DNA of 64,000 bases from Candidatus Eiseniibacteriota bacterium. Lineage in GTDB: Bacteria; Eisenbacteria; RBG-16-71-46; CAIMUX01. A program made the translations under genes and the position numbers. The notes below the pieces were generated by a model that saw only the letters and a program-made list of their open reading frames with translations, made no database searches and was not told where the DNA came from. Numbering within the stretch: position 1 is the first letter of the stretch; each line of letters opens with the position of its first letter. The stretch lies in the NCBI GenBank assembly GCA_903844735.1, contig CAIMUX010000001.1, forward strand, positions 79,521 through 143,520. The letters run 5' to 3'. This document shows, piece by piece, positions 46,090-54,942 of the stretch.

Positions 46090-48462
46090 ATGCCCATTGA
46101 TGGCCGCACGAGGGCGCTGCCGCGCCAAAGCAGGATATCGGGCGCGGTGCTCAGGGCCCCTCTGTGGTGGATCCCTGTCCTGTTCACCCTTTGCTGGGCG
46201 ATCTATGCGGTCCTACGCAGGCCCGTGGGCGACTACGCCGTCGAGACCGATTTCTTCGGGGACTACGTGCCGTGGTCCCGCGAGTGGATGGTCGGCCATC
46301 CGTCCGCCATGAACGGCTTCAAGGGACCGGTGTACTACCTGCTTGTTGGGCTATGCGGCCGACTTGTGACCGCGATCATGCCGGTAGGATACCCACCACC
46401 ACCGGGAGTCGAGTTCGCCATCGGCAAGGCGCTTTCGGTGATCTCCGCCGGCCTGGTTCTGGTCATGGTGGGGAAGATCGCCCTGAATCTCTCCCTGAAC
46501 CTCGGCGGGCGGCCCTCGGGTGAGCTTGGCTCGCCGGCCCTTCTGCGAGCGGCCTTCCCTGCGCTCCTGGTCCAGGTCGTCATCGCGACCAATATCGATT
46601 TTGTCGACCACAGCTACCGGGCGGCTACCGATCTCGTTTCTTTGGCCCTGACCATGGCCGCCATCTGGCAGGGTGTGCGCGCCACCGGTCGAAGATCTTG
46701 CCTGGTCGCGGGCACCCTGGCCGGGCTGGCCTGCATGGTGCGGTACAGCAATGTGGCCATGCTTCCGGGGATCATGGGATTGGTGATGTCGGCCATACTT
46801 CCGCGAAGCGGAGGACGGCAGCGCGGGCTTTCTGTGAGGTGGCAACGAGGGCTCCTCGCCCTGGCGGGATTCGCGCTCGTGAGCCTGCCGTGGTGGCTGT
46901 TTCTCTGGGATCGGACCGGGAATCCGCTCTATAACAGGAACCCGCTGAACGGGGCGTTCGAGGTCTTCGGGCGTGGCGTGGTCTCCTACGAATCCTTCAT
47001 GTCGTCCGGTCTGCCGTTTGATTCCTCCTGGCTCGACCTGCTGCGGGCGGACGCGGGCCGGACGATGAGCGTCTGGCTGGGGAATCTCCCCGCTCACCTG
47101 TGGTACGACCTGACCGGCCTGCTCGGCTGGCCGGTGGCCCTGCCGGTTCTCGTCGGATGGACCGCAGCCTTGCTCCGATCAGCGAACCGACGCCAGTGGG
47201 TTCTCTTGGCATCTTTCCTGGTCCTTTACAGTCTTGTCAATGTCCCCATCTTCTATGGCAAGCGATTCGCTCTTCCCATGTTGCCCTTCTATGCTCTGGG
47301 GGTGAGTGGGCTTGCGTACGTCCTGCCGGGACACTTGGCCGCGCGTCGATGGGTGAGGGTCGCCGTGTTCTGCCTTGCCGCGCTCTGTTTTCTGGGTGGC
47401 CAGGTCCGCGGTCTCGCGCTGGCGGAGAATCCGGATCGGTTCTATCAGCCCCGGGAGGTGCTTGTTCTGCGCGATGCCCTGGCGCAGAAGCGCATCCGGC
47501 TCGATCCGGCGGCGTCTCTGGCTTCACGGAAGCCTCATGCCGCCTACTGGCTGGGCGCGCGGGCCACGGGTCTTCCCGAAGGGGACGTTCTATCCACGAT
47601 CCTCGACGAGCTTCGCCGCAGGGGTGCGCGCTACCTGTATGTGGGCTCCAGCGAAATTGTTCAGCGCCCGGCACTGGAACCGCTGGTCAACCCCGCCCTG
47701 CTGCAGCGTCGGATCGATGGACTGAACCGGTTGGGAGCCGGCCTGTACCACACCGGCAATCGCATTATTCCTGGCGTGCTCTACGAGGTTGAGAGATGTG
47801 GTGTGCCGGATTCTGCCATGGCCGATCCCGGCATCGCGAAGCACCCTGTGTTGGATGGAATCTCGCGGCGCGACCTCGTCCGGTTCTACCTGGGGAGGTT
47901 CTACCTGCAACAGGGCGCGATCGAAGCCGCGGCACCGTTGTTGGGGAAGGTCGCGCGTTCGGCTCCGGATTGGCGCGCAGCACAGGAATGGGCAGGAGAC
48001 GCGGCCTTGTTTGGAAGGGACGCCGGGCTGGCCGAGACTTACTACCAAGCCGCCCTTTGTATCGATGCGGCCGCGCCCACGACCGTGAGCCGGGTGGCCG
48101 CCTTGCGCATGTTCCAGAACAGGCCGGCCGAAGCGGCCGAGACCCTGCAGAGAGTCACGGAGAGCTCACGGGGACCGCATTCGCGGGAAGCGGGAAGCCC
48201 GGGCGCGCTCGGAGAGGTCGGCCGGCGCTACTATGCCGAGGGTGAGTATGGGGCGGCGTGGGCCCCGCTCATGGGCGCGGTGAAGGCGGATTCCACCGAC
48301 TGGGGGTCGCAGATCGACCTGGGCTTCTTTGCCCTGAACATCCTCTCGGATCCAGGTCTGGGCAGGACTCACTTGAGGGCGGCCTTTCGTCACATGCCGC
48401 CGGGGCCCGAGCGGAAACGGGTGGAATCCATTCTGCAGGCGGGAGGCCAGGGTTCTCGTTAG
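46090..48462 (+). CDS. Membrane glycosyltransferase-like protein (GT-C/ArnT type) with C-terminal TPR region
   Basis: 790 aa. About ten membrane helices lie in residues 22-440. The first outward loop has 'VETDFFGDYVPWSREWM', an acidic motif in the position of the catalytic Asp/Glu of GT-C enzymes that use polyprenyl-phosphate sugars. Residues about 600-790 contain helical pairs of TPR type ('RFYLGRFYLQQGAIEAAAPLL', 'AEGEYGAAWAPL'). Possible roles are protein or lipid glycosylation in the periplasm; no other glycan genes are adjacent. The stop overlaps the end of the convergent MFS gene by 4 bp. Confidence 0.75.
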   Translation: MPIDGRTRALPRQSRISGAVLRAPLWWIPVLFTLCWAIYAVLRRPVGDYAVETDFFGDYVPWSREWMVGHPSAMNGFKGPVYYLLVGLCGRLVTAIMPVGYPPPPGVEFAIGKALSVISAGLVLVMVGKIALNLSLNLGGRPSGELGSPALLRAAFPALLVQVVIATNIDFVDHSYRAATDLVSLALTMAAIWQGVRATGRRSCLVAGTLAGLACMVRYSNVAMLPGIMGLVMSAILPRSGGRQRGLSVRWQRGLLALAGFALVSLPWWLFLWDRTGNPLYNRNPLNGAFEVFGRGVVSYESFMSSGLPFDSSWLDLLRADAGRTMSVWLGNLPAHLWYDLTGLLGWPVALPVLVGWTAALLRSANRRQWVLLASFLVLYSLVNVPIFYGKRFALPMLPFYALGVSGLAYVLPGHLAARRWVRVAVFCLAALCFLGGQVRGLALAENPDRFYQPREVLVLRDALAQKRIRLDPAASLASRKPHAAYWLGARATGLPEGDVLSTILDELRRRGARYLYVGSSEIVQRPALEPLVNPALLQRRIDGLNRLGAGLYHTGNRIIPGVLYEVERCGVPDSAMADPGIAKHPVLDGISRRDLVRFYLGRFYLQQGAIEAAAPLLGKVARSAPDWRAAQEWAGDAALFGRDAGLAETYYQAALCIDAAAPTTVSRVAALRMFQNRPAEAAETLQRVTESSRGPHSREAGSPGALGEVGRRYYAEGEYGAAWAPLMGAVKADSTDWGSQIDLGFFALNILSDPGLGRTHLRAAFRHMPPGPERKRVESILQAGGQGSR

Positions 48463-49883
48463 GCGACCGGTTCCCGATTTCCGCGCCGATCCCCCCGCCA
48501 GGCCGCCGCCGCCAACCCCGATGAAACCAACAACACTACCGCGGCAAAACGAAAGGTCCACGAGAGCCCGGTCACGATCTCGCCATGTGTCGCCTGCGAA
48601 ATCTCCGCCGGCCCGCCATGCGTGGCCGCACCGATCCGCAGCGCGAAGATCGCCCCCAAGAGCGGCATGCCGGTAACCATCCCGAGTGTGCGCGATAGCG
48701 CCAACAGCCCGGAGGCGACCCCCAGTCGGTGGTGCGGTGCCGCTTGCATGACAGCCCGGTTGTTCGGCGACTGGAACATCCCGATGCCGATGCCGAAGGG
48801 CAAGAGGCGCAGGATGTAGCCGAGTGTAGAAACATTCGCGTGCAGCGTGGAAATGAGCAGGCAGGCAGCCACCGTGACCAGAAGCCCGGCCAGACTGATG
48901 ATGCGAGACCCGAACCGATCGGCGAGCGCCCCCGCCCCGGGTGCTACGAGCCCCATCGACACCGGGACCGTGGCGATGAGGAGCCCGGCTTTCTGCGGCG
49001 GCAGATGCAGCACGAAGTCGAGAAAGAACGGCAGCAGGAACATCCCCCCCATCACCACGAAGATGAGAAATCCCATGCAGAGGTTGAGCGCAAAGGGAAT
49101 GCTGCGAAACAGCGTAAGGTCAAGCATCGGGGCACGCACGCGGCGCTCAACGGCGACGAAACCGATCAGCGCCACCAACCCCGTGGTCAGAAGGATCAGC
49201 ACCGGCGGGCGCGCGAACCCCAGTCGCTGCCCCATCGTCATTCCGATCGTGTAAGCGCCGAGGGTCAGGAACATCAGCAGTGTTCCCGGGATGTCGAACC
49301 GTTCACCCGACGCGGCCGGTGGATCGTCAGGGACCTGGCGCCGCACCACGAGCCAGGCGATGATTCCCACCGGGAGGTTGACGAGGAAAAGCCATCGCCA
49401 GCCCGCCACCCCCAGAATGAGTCCGCCCAGTGTCGGCCCGAGGGCGATCCCCACCGACACGGTGGTTCCGATGAAGCCGAGCGCGAGGCCCCGCTCCCTC
49501 GGCGGAAACGCTGTGGTGACGATGGCCATGCCGAGGCCGCCCATGAGGACGGCGCCGATTGCCTGGAACGCCCGAAGCAGGGCCAGGGCTCGGATCCCGG
49601 GCGCCAACGCGCAGAGGACCGAGCCGATGGTGAACAAGACGATGCCCAGCGCGAACGTCCGTTTTTTCCCCCGAAGGTCGCCCAGGCGCGCCGCCACCAG
49701 TGTGCACGAGGCTACGACCATCAGGTAAGCGAGGGCGACCCACTGCACCGTGGGGAAGTCGGAGTGGAAGACGCGCAGCAGGGCCGGGAGCGCGATGTTG
49801 GTGATCCCGCCGTCGAGCGTGGACATGAAGACGCCAAGGCCGACGCCGAAGAGCGTCCACCACTTCTGTGCGATCGGCTTCAA
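48459..49883 (-). CDS. MFS drug/proton antiporter of the DHA2 (EmrB/QacA) type
   Basis: 474 aa with about 14 predicted membrane helices. Diagnostic motifs: motif D1-like 'FMSTLDGGITNIALPAL' in helix 1, motif A 'ARLGDLRGKKRTF' in loop 2-3, and motif C-like 'GIALGPTLGGLILG' in helix 5, which marks antiporters. The start is at 49883; rnhB ends 113 nt upstream in the same direction, with a 19-bp tandem repeat between. Expected role: proton-driven export of amphiphilic compounds; substrate unknown. Confidence 0.9.
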   Translation of the reverse strand: MKPIAQKWWTLFGVGLGVFMSTLDGGITNIALPALLRVFHSDFPTVQWVALAYLMVVASCTLVAARLGDLRGKKRTFALGIVLFTIGSVLCALAPGIRALALLRAFQAIGAVLMGGLGMAIVTTAFPPRERGLALGFIGTTVSVGIALGPTLGGLILGVAGWRWLFLVNLPVGIIAWLVVRRQVPDDPPAASGERFDIPGTLLMFLTLGAYTIGMTMGQRLGFARPPVLILLTTGLVALIGFVAVERRVRAPMLDLTLFRSIPFALNLCMGFLIFVVMGGMFLLPFFLDFVLHLPPQKAGLLIATVPVSMGLVAPGAGALADRFGSRIISLAGLLVTVAACLLISTLHANVSTLGYILRLLPFGIGIGMFQSPNNRAVMQAAPHHRLGVASGLLALSRTLGMVTGMPLLGAIFALRIGAATHGGPAEISQATHGEIVTGLSWTFRFAAVVLLVSSGLAAAAWRGDRRGNREPVA

Positions 49884-49917
49884 GCGAGTGCCACCGGCTT
49901 CACAGGACGGCGACGGG

Positions 49918-49999
49918 CGTCATGCCACCGCCCCGGCGTCATGCGACTGCCCCGGCTTCATGCGACTGCCCCGGCTTCACGCGACTGCCCCGGCTTCAC
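49918..49999. repeat. 19-bp tandem repeat, about 4.3 copies, between rnhB and the MFS gene
   Basis: Units start at 49918, 49937, 49956 and 49975 (exact 19-bp phase), consensus cttcatgcgactgccccgg; a partial fifth begins at 49994 and includes the rnhB stop codon. Read on the minus strand, the repeats therefore start at the end of rnhB and run towards the MFS gene. Confidence 0.88.
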
Positions 50000-50652
50000 G
50001 CGAAGAGCTCCGGCTGCGTCCCGGCTCCGCGAAAACCGCGGCGATGAATCGGGCAGGGGCCGCGATCGGCGATGGCGCCGCGGTGCTCGACGGTGCCGTA
50101 CCCCTTGTGCCGAGCGAATCCGTATCCCGGATAGAGTCGGTCGTACTCCTCCATGAGCCGGTCGCGGAAGACCTTCGCGACGATGGAAGCGCAGGCGACG
50201 CAGTGGATCTGGGCGTCGCCGCGGATCAGCGCCTCCTGCGGCCACGGGAGATTCGGCAGAAGCCTTGCGTCGAGGAAAACCCTCTCCGGCGGCACTGCCA
50301 AGTCATCGAGGGCACGGCGCATGGCGAGCAGCCCCGCCTGGTAGATGTTGATGCGCGCGATCTCCTCCATGTCGGCGAGGCCGATCCCCACCGCGACAGC
50401 CTGAGCGCGAATCTGGACTTCGAGGGTGGCCCTCTGTTTCGCCGTGAGCTTCTTGCTGTCGTCGACGCCGGGGATGCCGTGACCCGCCGGCATGATCACC
50501 GCGGCGGCGACCACCGGCCCAGCCAGCGGGCCCAGGCCCGCTTCGTCGACGCCGGCAACGTGACGGACGCCGCGGCGCCAGAGCGCCCGTTCGCGGGACA
50601 GCAGGCGCGTGAGCCGGGCGCGATCGGCGGCGTCCCGCTCAGAAGCGGGCAA
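49996..50652 (-). CDS. rnhB: Ribonuclease HII
   Basis: 218 aa. Metal-binding acids are present: 'VAGVDEAGLGPLAGPVVAAAV' (Asp-Glu pair), 'GVDDSKKLTAKQR' and the Asp in 'RVFLDARLL'; the 'SIVAKVFRDRLM' helix is also typical. It removes ribonucleotides from RNA-DNA hybrids in DNA. The C-terminus ends 'QPELFA', as in many orthologues. Its start overlaps the end of the SH3-domain gene by 14 nt, so the two are cotranscribed and possibly translationally coupled. Confidence 0.96.
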   Translation of the reverse strand: MPASERDAADRARLTRLLSRERALWRRGVRHVAGVDEAGLGPLAGPVVAAAVIMPAGHGIPGVDDSKKLTAKQRATLEVQIRAQAVAVGIGLADMEEIARINIYQAGLLAMRRALDDLAVPPERVFLDARLLPNLPWPQEALIRGDAQIHCVACASIVAKVFRDRLMEEYDRLYPGYGFARHKGYGTVEHRGAIADRGPCPIHRRGFRGAGTQPELFA

Positions 50653-51472
50653 GCGTTACCGCGGCCCGAAGCTGTCCCTGGCGAATTCCACAGGCGAGTC
50701 GTGGCTCGGTCGCGGGACGAGCGGTCTCGACCGCGGCCTGGTCATGGTGCTTGCCGAAGAAGAGCTGCTGTACGAGAAACGCTGCGCCCAGCCCGCCGGC
50801 CGCGTAGGCGAAAGTCTGGGAATACTGGTCGTGGTCCTCGGCGTTCGCGCGCAGATACTCGGTCTTAGCCAGCGCCTCAGTGTGGGCCCGGTCGCGTGCC
50901 GTATCTTCGGTGAGGGGATTGAGGGTCAGCCAGTTGTACTGCGCCTGATACTCCGCCTCGTACTCCGTCTTGTATCTGTCGTAGGAATCATTCCCCTGAG
51001 AGTGCTCATCGTAGGCGAGGTAGCCGCACGCGCCGGCGCCCAGAAAGCAGCCCCACTTGAGCACGGAGCCGATCAAAGAGCCTCCTCCTCCGCCCTGCTT
51101 CTTGGCCCGTGGCATCACCGCCTTCCTCGCCCCATCGTCAGAGGGCTCCGGCGTTGCTGTTTCTGATGCCTCCGGCGTCTCGGTGGGGGCTTCGGCGACG
51201 ACCTCGATGAACTTTCGCGCCGCCCAACCGGTCTGCCCGCCCTCCAGCCGCAGGCGATACCACTCCCCCTGCTCTTCGAGGATCGTGACCGCTTCGTCGC
51301 GCACCAGCGAGCCGACCTTCTCTGCGGTGGTGGATGGCGATCCACGAAGGTTCAGACGATCTGCCGTGACCTTGGCGGACCGTTCCGCCGGAACGCCCGT
51401 CTCGGCTGTGGCTGTGGCCCAGCTTCCCAGGATGAAGCCGACAACGAGGATAACAACCGCGAGTGCGCGCAT
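50639..51472 (-). CDS. Exported SH3-domain protein with membrane segments
   Basis: 277 aa. Signal peptide at residues 1-23 (VVILVVGFILGSWATATA). A bacterial SH3 domain follows (about 32-90, 'ADRLNLRGSPSTTAEKVGSL', 'GEWYRLRLEGGQTGWAARKF'), a cell-wall-binding type module. Next a Thr/Glu/Pro linker, a Gly run, a hydrophobic segment ('SVLKWGCFLGAGACGYLAY'), a Tyr/Glu-rich helix ('YKTEYEAEYQAQYNW') and another hydrophobic stretch ('YAAGGLGAAFLVQQLFF'). A role at the envelope is inferred; the exact function is unknown. Overlaps rnhB by 14 nt. Confidence 0.75.
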   Translation of the reverse strand: MRALAVVILVVGFILGSWATATAETGVPAERSAKVTADRLNLRGSPSTTAEKVGSLVRDEAVTILEEQGEWYRLRLEGGQTGWAARKFIEVVAEAPTETPEASETATPEPSDDGARKAVMPRAKKQGGGGGSLIGSVLKWGCFLGAGACGYLAYDEHSQGNDSYDRYKTEYEAEYQAQYNWLTLNPLTEDTARDRAHTEALAKTEYLRANAEDHDQYSQTFAYAAGGLGAAFLVQQLFFGKHHDQAAVETARPATEPRLACGIRQGQLRAAVTLARF

Positions 51473-51723
51473 GATCCGCCTCCTTGGACGTGTGTCTTGG
51501 CGAGGTGAAGCGGTTCCGCCGTCGCGATCTGCGGCGGGACCACCCCCCTCCCGTCGCGGGGGACGAAACGTGTCCCGCGGCGTGCGACCTTCCGGGTCCG
51601 AGTTGCCCGTTTTCGGAGCCCATCTTCCGAGGTTCGCCGTCCCGGGTCAAGCTCCGCGGTGGCTGCCGTCTCGGTGGACGGAGTTCGGCTATGGGGCGAT
51701 ACTCCCCACGGAGGAGGCGTGCC

Positions 51724-52377
51724 ATGCCGGTCATCACCATCTCGCGCGAATATGGGGCCGGGGGGCTGCGCATCGGCCGCCGCGTGGCCGAGCGGCTCGG
51801 CCTTGGTTTCGTCGACGCGATCCTCATTGAGGAGACCGCGCGGCGCCTGCGCGTTCCGGAGGAGGCTGTGCGCCGCTGGGACGAGCGGGGCGAGGGGTTT
51901 CTCCTGGGGGTCTTGCGATCGATGCGGACCGCCCACCCGGAATACGCCTCCGGCAGCGCCTGGCCCGATGCGGAGGAGGGGACGGCTGATCCGGAGCGGA
52001 TCAGTCGCGTTACCCGCGAGATCATCGAGGAGGTCGGACGCGCCGGGAACGCGGTGATCGTGGGCCGAGGCGGGGCGTTCATCCTGCAGGCCGATGAGGG
52101 TGTGCACCACGTCCGCGTCGTGGCACCGCGGGCGCGGCGGATCCTCCGGCTCCTGGAGTCGGGCGGGTCCGAGGACGAGGTGGCGCGCACCCTGGACCGA
52201 GTCGATCGCGAGCGCTTGGCCTTTGTGCGCCATCGATTCGGAGTGGACGCGCGAGACGCCGGCCACTACTGCCTGGTTGTGAACACCGGCTGTCTGTCTC
52301 TTGAGTCGGCGGCCGATCTCCTTGTCGGGATAGCCGGGAGCTCGCCCGCCCACGCAGACGGTGCACTCGGAGCATGA
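51724..52377 (+). CDS. Cytidylate-kinase-like family protein
   Basis: 217 aa. The start at 51724 (ggaggcgtgcc just ahead) begins 'MPVITISREYGAGGLRIGRR', the P-loop region of the Cytidylate_kin2 family. In it the loop is 'GAGG..IG', not the classical GxxxxGK, which is normal for this family. 'AVIVGRGGAFILQ' and the Arg-rich LID-like 'VDRERLAFVRHRFGVD' also match. It is presumably a nucleotide-binding kinase-like protein, but family members have no settled substrate. Stop overlaps the next start by 4 nt (ATGA). Confidence 0.82.
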   Translation: MPVITISREYGAGGLRIGRRVAERLGLGFVDAILIEETARRLRVPEEAVRRWDERGEGFLLGVLRSMRTAHPEYASGSAWPDAEEGTADPERISRVTREIIEEVGRAGNAVIVGRGGAFILQADEGVHHVRVVAPRARRILRLLESGGSEDEVARTLDRVDRERLAFVRHRFGVDARDAGHYCLVVNTGCLSLESAADLLVGIAGSSPAHADGALGA

Positions 52378-53657
52378 ACCGGCGCGACCGGAACGAGCGG
52401 GGGGCGAGCCCGCGCGATGGCGACGCGCGGTCAGCGAGCCCGACGTCGGGCTGGGGTGCCTTCCGCCATCCGAACTACCAGCTCTTCTGGACCGGTCAGC
52501 TTCTCAGCCTCTTTGGCACCTGGATGCAGTCGGTGGCACAGGCGTGGCTGGTGCTCCGGCTCAGCAATTCCGCCTGGCAGGTCGGCGCCGTCACGGCGCT
52601 CCAGTTTGCCCCGGTGACCCTGCTCGGGCTCGTGGGCGGGGTCGTTTCCGACAGGGTGAACAAGCGCCGGGCGCTGCTCGTCACGCAGTCGTGCGCGGCC
52701 CTCCAGGCGCTGGCGCTCGGCCTCCTCACCGTGAGCGGGCATGTCACCATCGCGCACGTGATGGTCATGGCGACGATCCTCGGCTTCGTCAATGCCTTCG
52801 ACATGCCGATTCGCCAGTCGTTCGTGATGGAGATCGTGGGGCGACCCGACCTGATGAGCGCCATTTCGTTCAACAGTGCCGCCTTTAACACGGCGCGGAT
52901 CGTGGGACCGGCGATCGGCGGCCTGCTCATCGCGCGCATCGACGTGGGGGCGCTGTTTCTGCTGAACGCCGCATCGTTCCTCGCGGTGCTGGCTTCCCTC
53001 CTGGGGATGCGTGAGTCGACGCTCTTTGCAGGCCCGCGCGTGCCGCGGGATAGTCTGGCCGCCGGGTTGCAGGCGGGTCTGGCCGTGGTGCGCCGGGACC
53101 CTCTGGTGCGCACGGCGGTGTTGCTGGTGGGCGGGGTCGCCACCTTCGGGCTGAACTTCGGGGTGCTCCTTCCGGTGATGGCCCGCGATGTCTTCAAGAT
53201 CGGCTCGTCGGGGTTCGGGCTGCTGATGGCCTCGGCCGGGGTCGGTTCGGTTACGGCCGGACTGGCACTGGCAACGCGTCCGCAACGCGATCCCGTACGC
53301 ACGATGCTGCTGGGCGGCGCGGGCGTCGCGGTTCTGGGTCTCTGCTTCGCCCTCTCGCCGCCGCTTCATTTCCTGCCGCTGTCGGTGGCGCTTCTCTTCG
53401 GGACGGGGTTCTCCATGATCTCGTTGACGGCTACGGCGAACAACCTGGTGCAGCAACGGGCGTCCGACGAACTGCGCGGGCGTGTTCTCAGCGTCTACCT
53501 GACCGCCTTTGCCGCCTCGGTGCCGCTGGGCGGGCTCTTTGCCGGGGGGCTGGCTCGATGGAAAGGGGCGCCGTTCGCCTGGGCCTGCGGGGCGGTGCTC
53601 TCCGGGGTCGCCGTCCTGTGGGCGGCGTGGGAGCTGCGGCGGACGCGGCGCCGGTGA
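52374..53657 (+). CDS. MFS transporter (MFS_3, EntS-like)
   Basis: 427 aa with about 12 predicted helices after a hydrophilic N-terminal stretch of 26 residues. 'FRHPNYQLFWTGQLLSLFGTWMQSVAQAWLVLRL' (given in part) is the typical first helix block, 'GGVVSDRVNKRRALL' is motif A, and 'AFNTARIVGPAIGGLLI' lies in helix 5. This subfamily includes enterobactin and macrolide exporters; direction is probably outward, substrate unknown. Start overlaps the kinase-like gene by 4 nt, so they form an operon. Confidence 0.9.
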   Translation: MNRRDRNERGASPRDGDARSASPTSGWGAFRHPNYQLFWTGQLLSLFGTWMQSVAQAWLVLRLSNSAWQVGAVTALQFAPVTLLGLVGGVVSDRVNKRRALLVTQSCAALQALALGLLTVSGHVTIAHVMVMATILGFVNAFDMPIRQSFVMEIVGRPDLMSAISFNSAAFNTARIVGPAIGGLLIARIDVGALFLLNAASFLAVLASLLGMRESTLFAGPRVPRDSLAAGLQAGLAVVRRDPLVRTAVLLVGGVATFGLNFGVLLPVMARDVFKIGSSGFGLLMASAGVGSVTAGLALATRPQRDPVRTMLLGGAGVAVLGLCFALSPPLHFLPLSVALLFGTGFSMISLTATANNLVQQRASDELRGRVLSVYLTAFAASVPLGGLFAGGLARWKGAPFAWACGAVLSGVAVLWAAWELRRTRRR

Positions 53658-54099
53658 GACGTGCGCGATGTTGTGGGAGCAGTCCGACGAGGGCATTCTG
53701 AAGCCTCACGGCAGGAAGCTCATGGACATGGGTGATCCACTGAGATATGCTGAGACACGATCGCGCCGCTCGCCTCCAGCCCTGGCACCGCAGGCCTTAG
53801 GTTCGATGACAGTTCCATCTTGACCCGAGAGGATCCCCGGTTTATACATTCGCCCGATGCGGTGATGGTGTGCTCTTCTGAGTTGCGGCGCGATGACCGC
53901 CGCAACGAACTGCAGGGGCACGCGGAGGCGTTCGCGCCTCGACCGGTCGTGCGATGACGGCGGATTGGCGCCGTCGACGCGCCATGGACCCGATCTGCGG
54001 GGATTCTGGTTGAGTCAAGTCAAGACAGTGCAAGGTGGATGCCGGGCCTGACTGCCGCCATCGTTCGGGCACCAGGCCGTGCTTCCGCGAGGAGGATCA
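53658..54099. other. Gene-free stretch with one strong hairpin
   Basis: No frame here looks like protein. The clearest structure is a perfect 9-bp stem (gttgcggcg at 53882-53890, cgccgcaac at 53898-53906) with a 7-nt loop. It lacks a T run, so it may be a processing site or part of an unrecognised element. The ribosome site cgaggagg at the end belongs to the next gene. Confidence 0.45.
53882..53906. terminator. Possible terminator or transcript-end hairpin after the MFS gene
   Basis: Perfect 9-bp GC-rich stem with 7-nt loop, 225 nt after the MFS stop and 194 nt before the next start. No T tract on either side, so intrinsic termination is doubtful. Confidence 0.3.
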
Positions 54100-54834
54100 A
54101 TGCGGTTGTCTCGCGTGCTTCCGGTGTTCCTGTGTTTCGCGATGGCTCTTTGCTCACCATCGACGTCCGTTGGTGGGCTCGTTCTGACAGTCAAGCCCGG
54201 TACGTCGCTTCAGTCTGCCAGTCTGGGCCTGGCGAGGGGAGCGATCACTCCCTATCTCGGTTTCGACGCAGTCGGCATAAAGGTTGATGCTACCACAGAG
54301 GAAGAGTATACCGACATCTGGGGATGGCAGCCTGGCACCCGAACCTGGGAGAGAAACAGGACGCAGGTGGAAGGCTCAGCTTTTCTTCTGATTCCGCATT
54401 TCGGCGTCAAGTATCAGCTTGCCCAAGGCAAGAAAGTGCGCCCCCACGTCTACCTGGAGTACTTCCGAGCTCTCGCCTTCGTCCATGCATCAGGCTCGGA
54501 GGAAAGCTGGACGCGCACGTGGCAGAACAACGTGGAACAGGACCCGGACTACTATCAGAATCCACTAGACTCGGGAAAAGCAGAGGACACCGCCAAGGAC
54601 ATTCTCGCGTTCCAGGGCGTCAACCTGGGCGCGGGTGCCGAATACTATTTCGCCGACGAGTTCAGCCTGGGTGGCGAGTACGGCCTTCGGTTAGTCTTCA
54701 CTTCTGCGGAGTACAAGGAGAGCAACTCCGATCCCTCCGACATTGAGGCCGGGTGGAGTGATAGTTGGAAGGTGGAAGGAAGCGCCGCCCTCCGGCTCAG
54801 CTATGCGGCTCTTACATTGAACTACCATTTCTGA
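54100..54834 (+). CDS. Outer-membrane beta-barrel candidate
   Basis: 244 aa. The start at 54100 follows gaggagg and begins a signal peptide (VLPVFLCFAMALCSPS). The mature part is made of alternating polar/apolar strands ('GAITPYLGFDAVGIKV', 'FLLIPHFGVKYQLA', 'LGAGAEYYFADEFSLGGEYG', 'LRLSYAALTLNYHF') and ends in Phe, a hallmark of barrels inserted by the BAM machinery. The pattern resembles OmpA/OprF-like eight-strand barrels, but no family is certain. Single-gene unit. Confidence 0.7.
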   Translation: MRLSRVLPVFLCFAMALCSPSTSVGGLVLTVKPGTSLQSASLGLARGAITPYLGFDAVGIKVDATTEEEYTDIWGWQPGTRTWERNRTQVEGSAFLLIPHFGVKYQLAQGKKVRPHVYLEYFRALAFVHASGSEESWTRTWQNNVEQDPDYYQNPLDSGKAEDTAKDILAFQGVNLGAGAEYYFADEFSLGGEYGLRLVFTSAEYKESNSDPSDIEAGWSDSWKVEGSAALRLSYAALTLNYHF

Positions 54835-54942
54835 TCTTCGGTTCTGATCTTGGGTGTGGTCCCGACGCGGGCGTTGGGACGAGGTGGCTTGGGGGCAAAG
54901 CGACGCAGCGACCCATAGGTCGGACGGGGTCAGGACATATCG

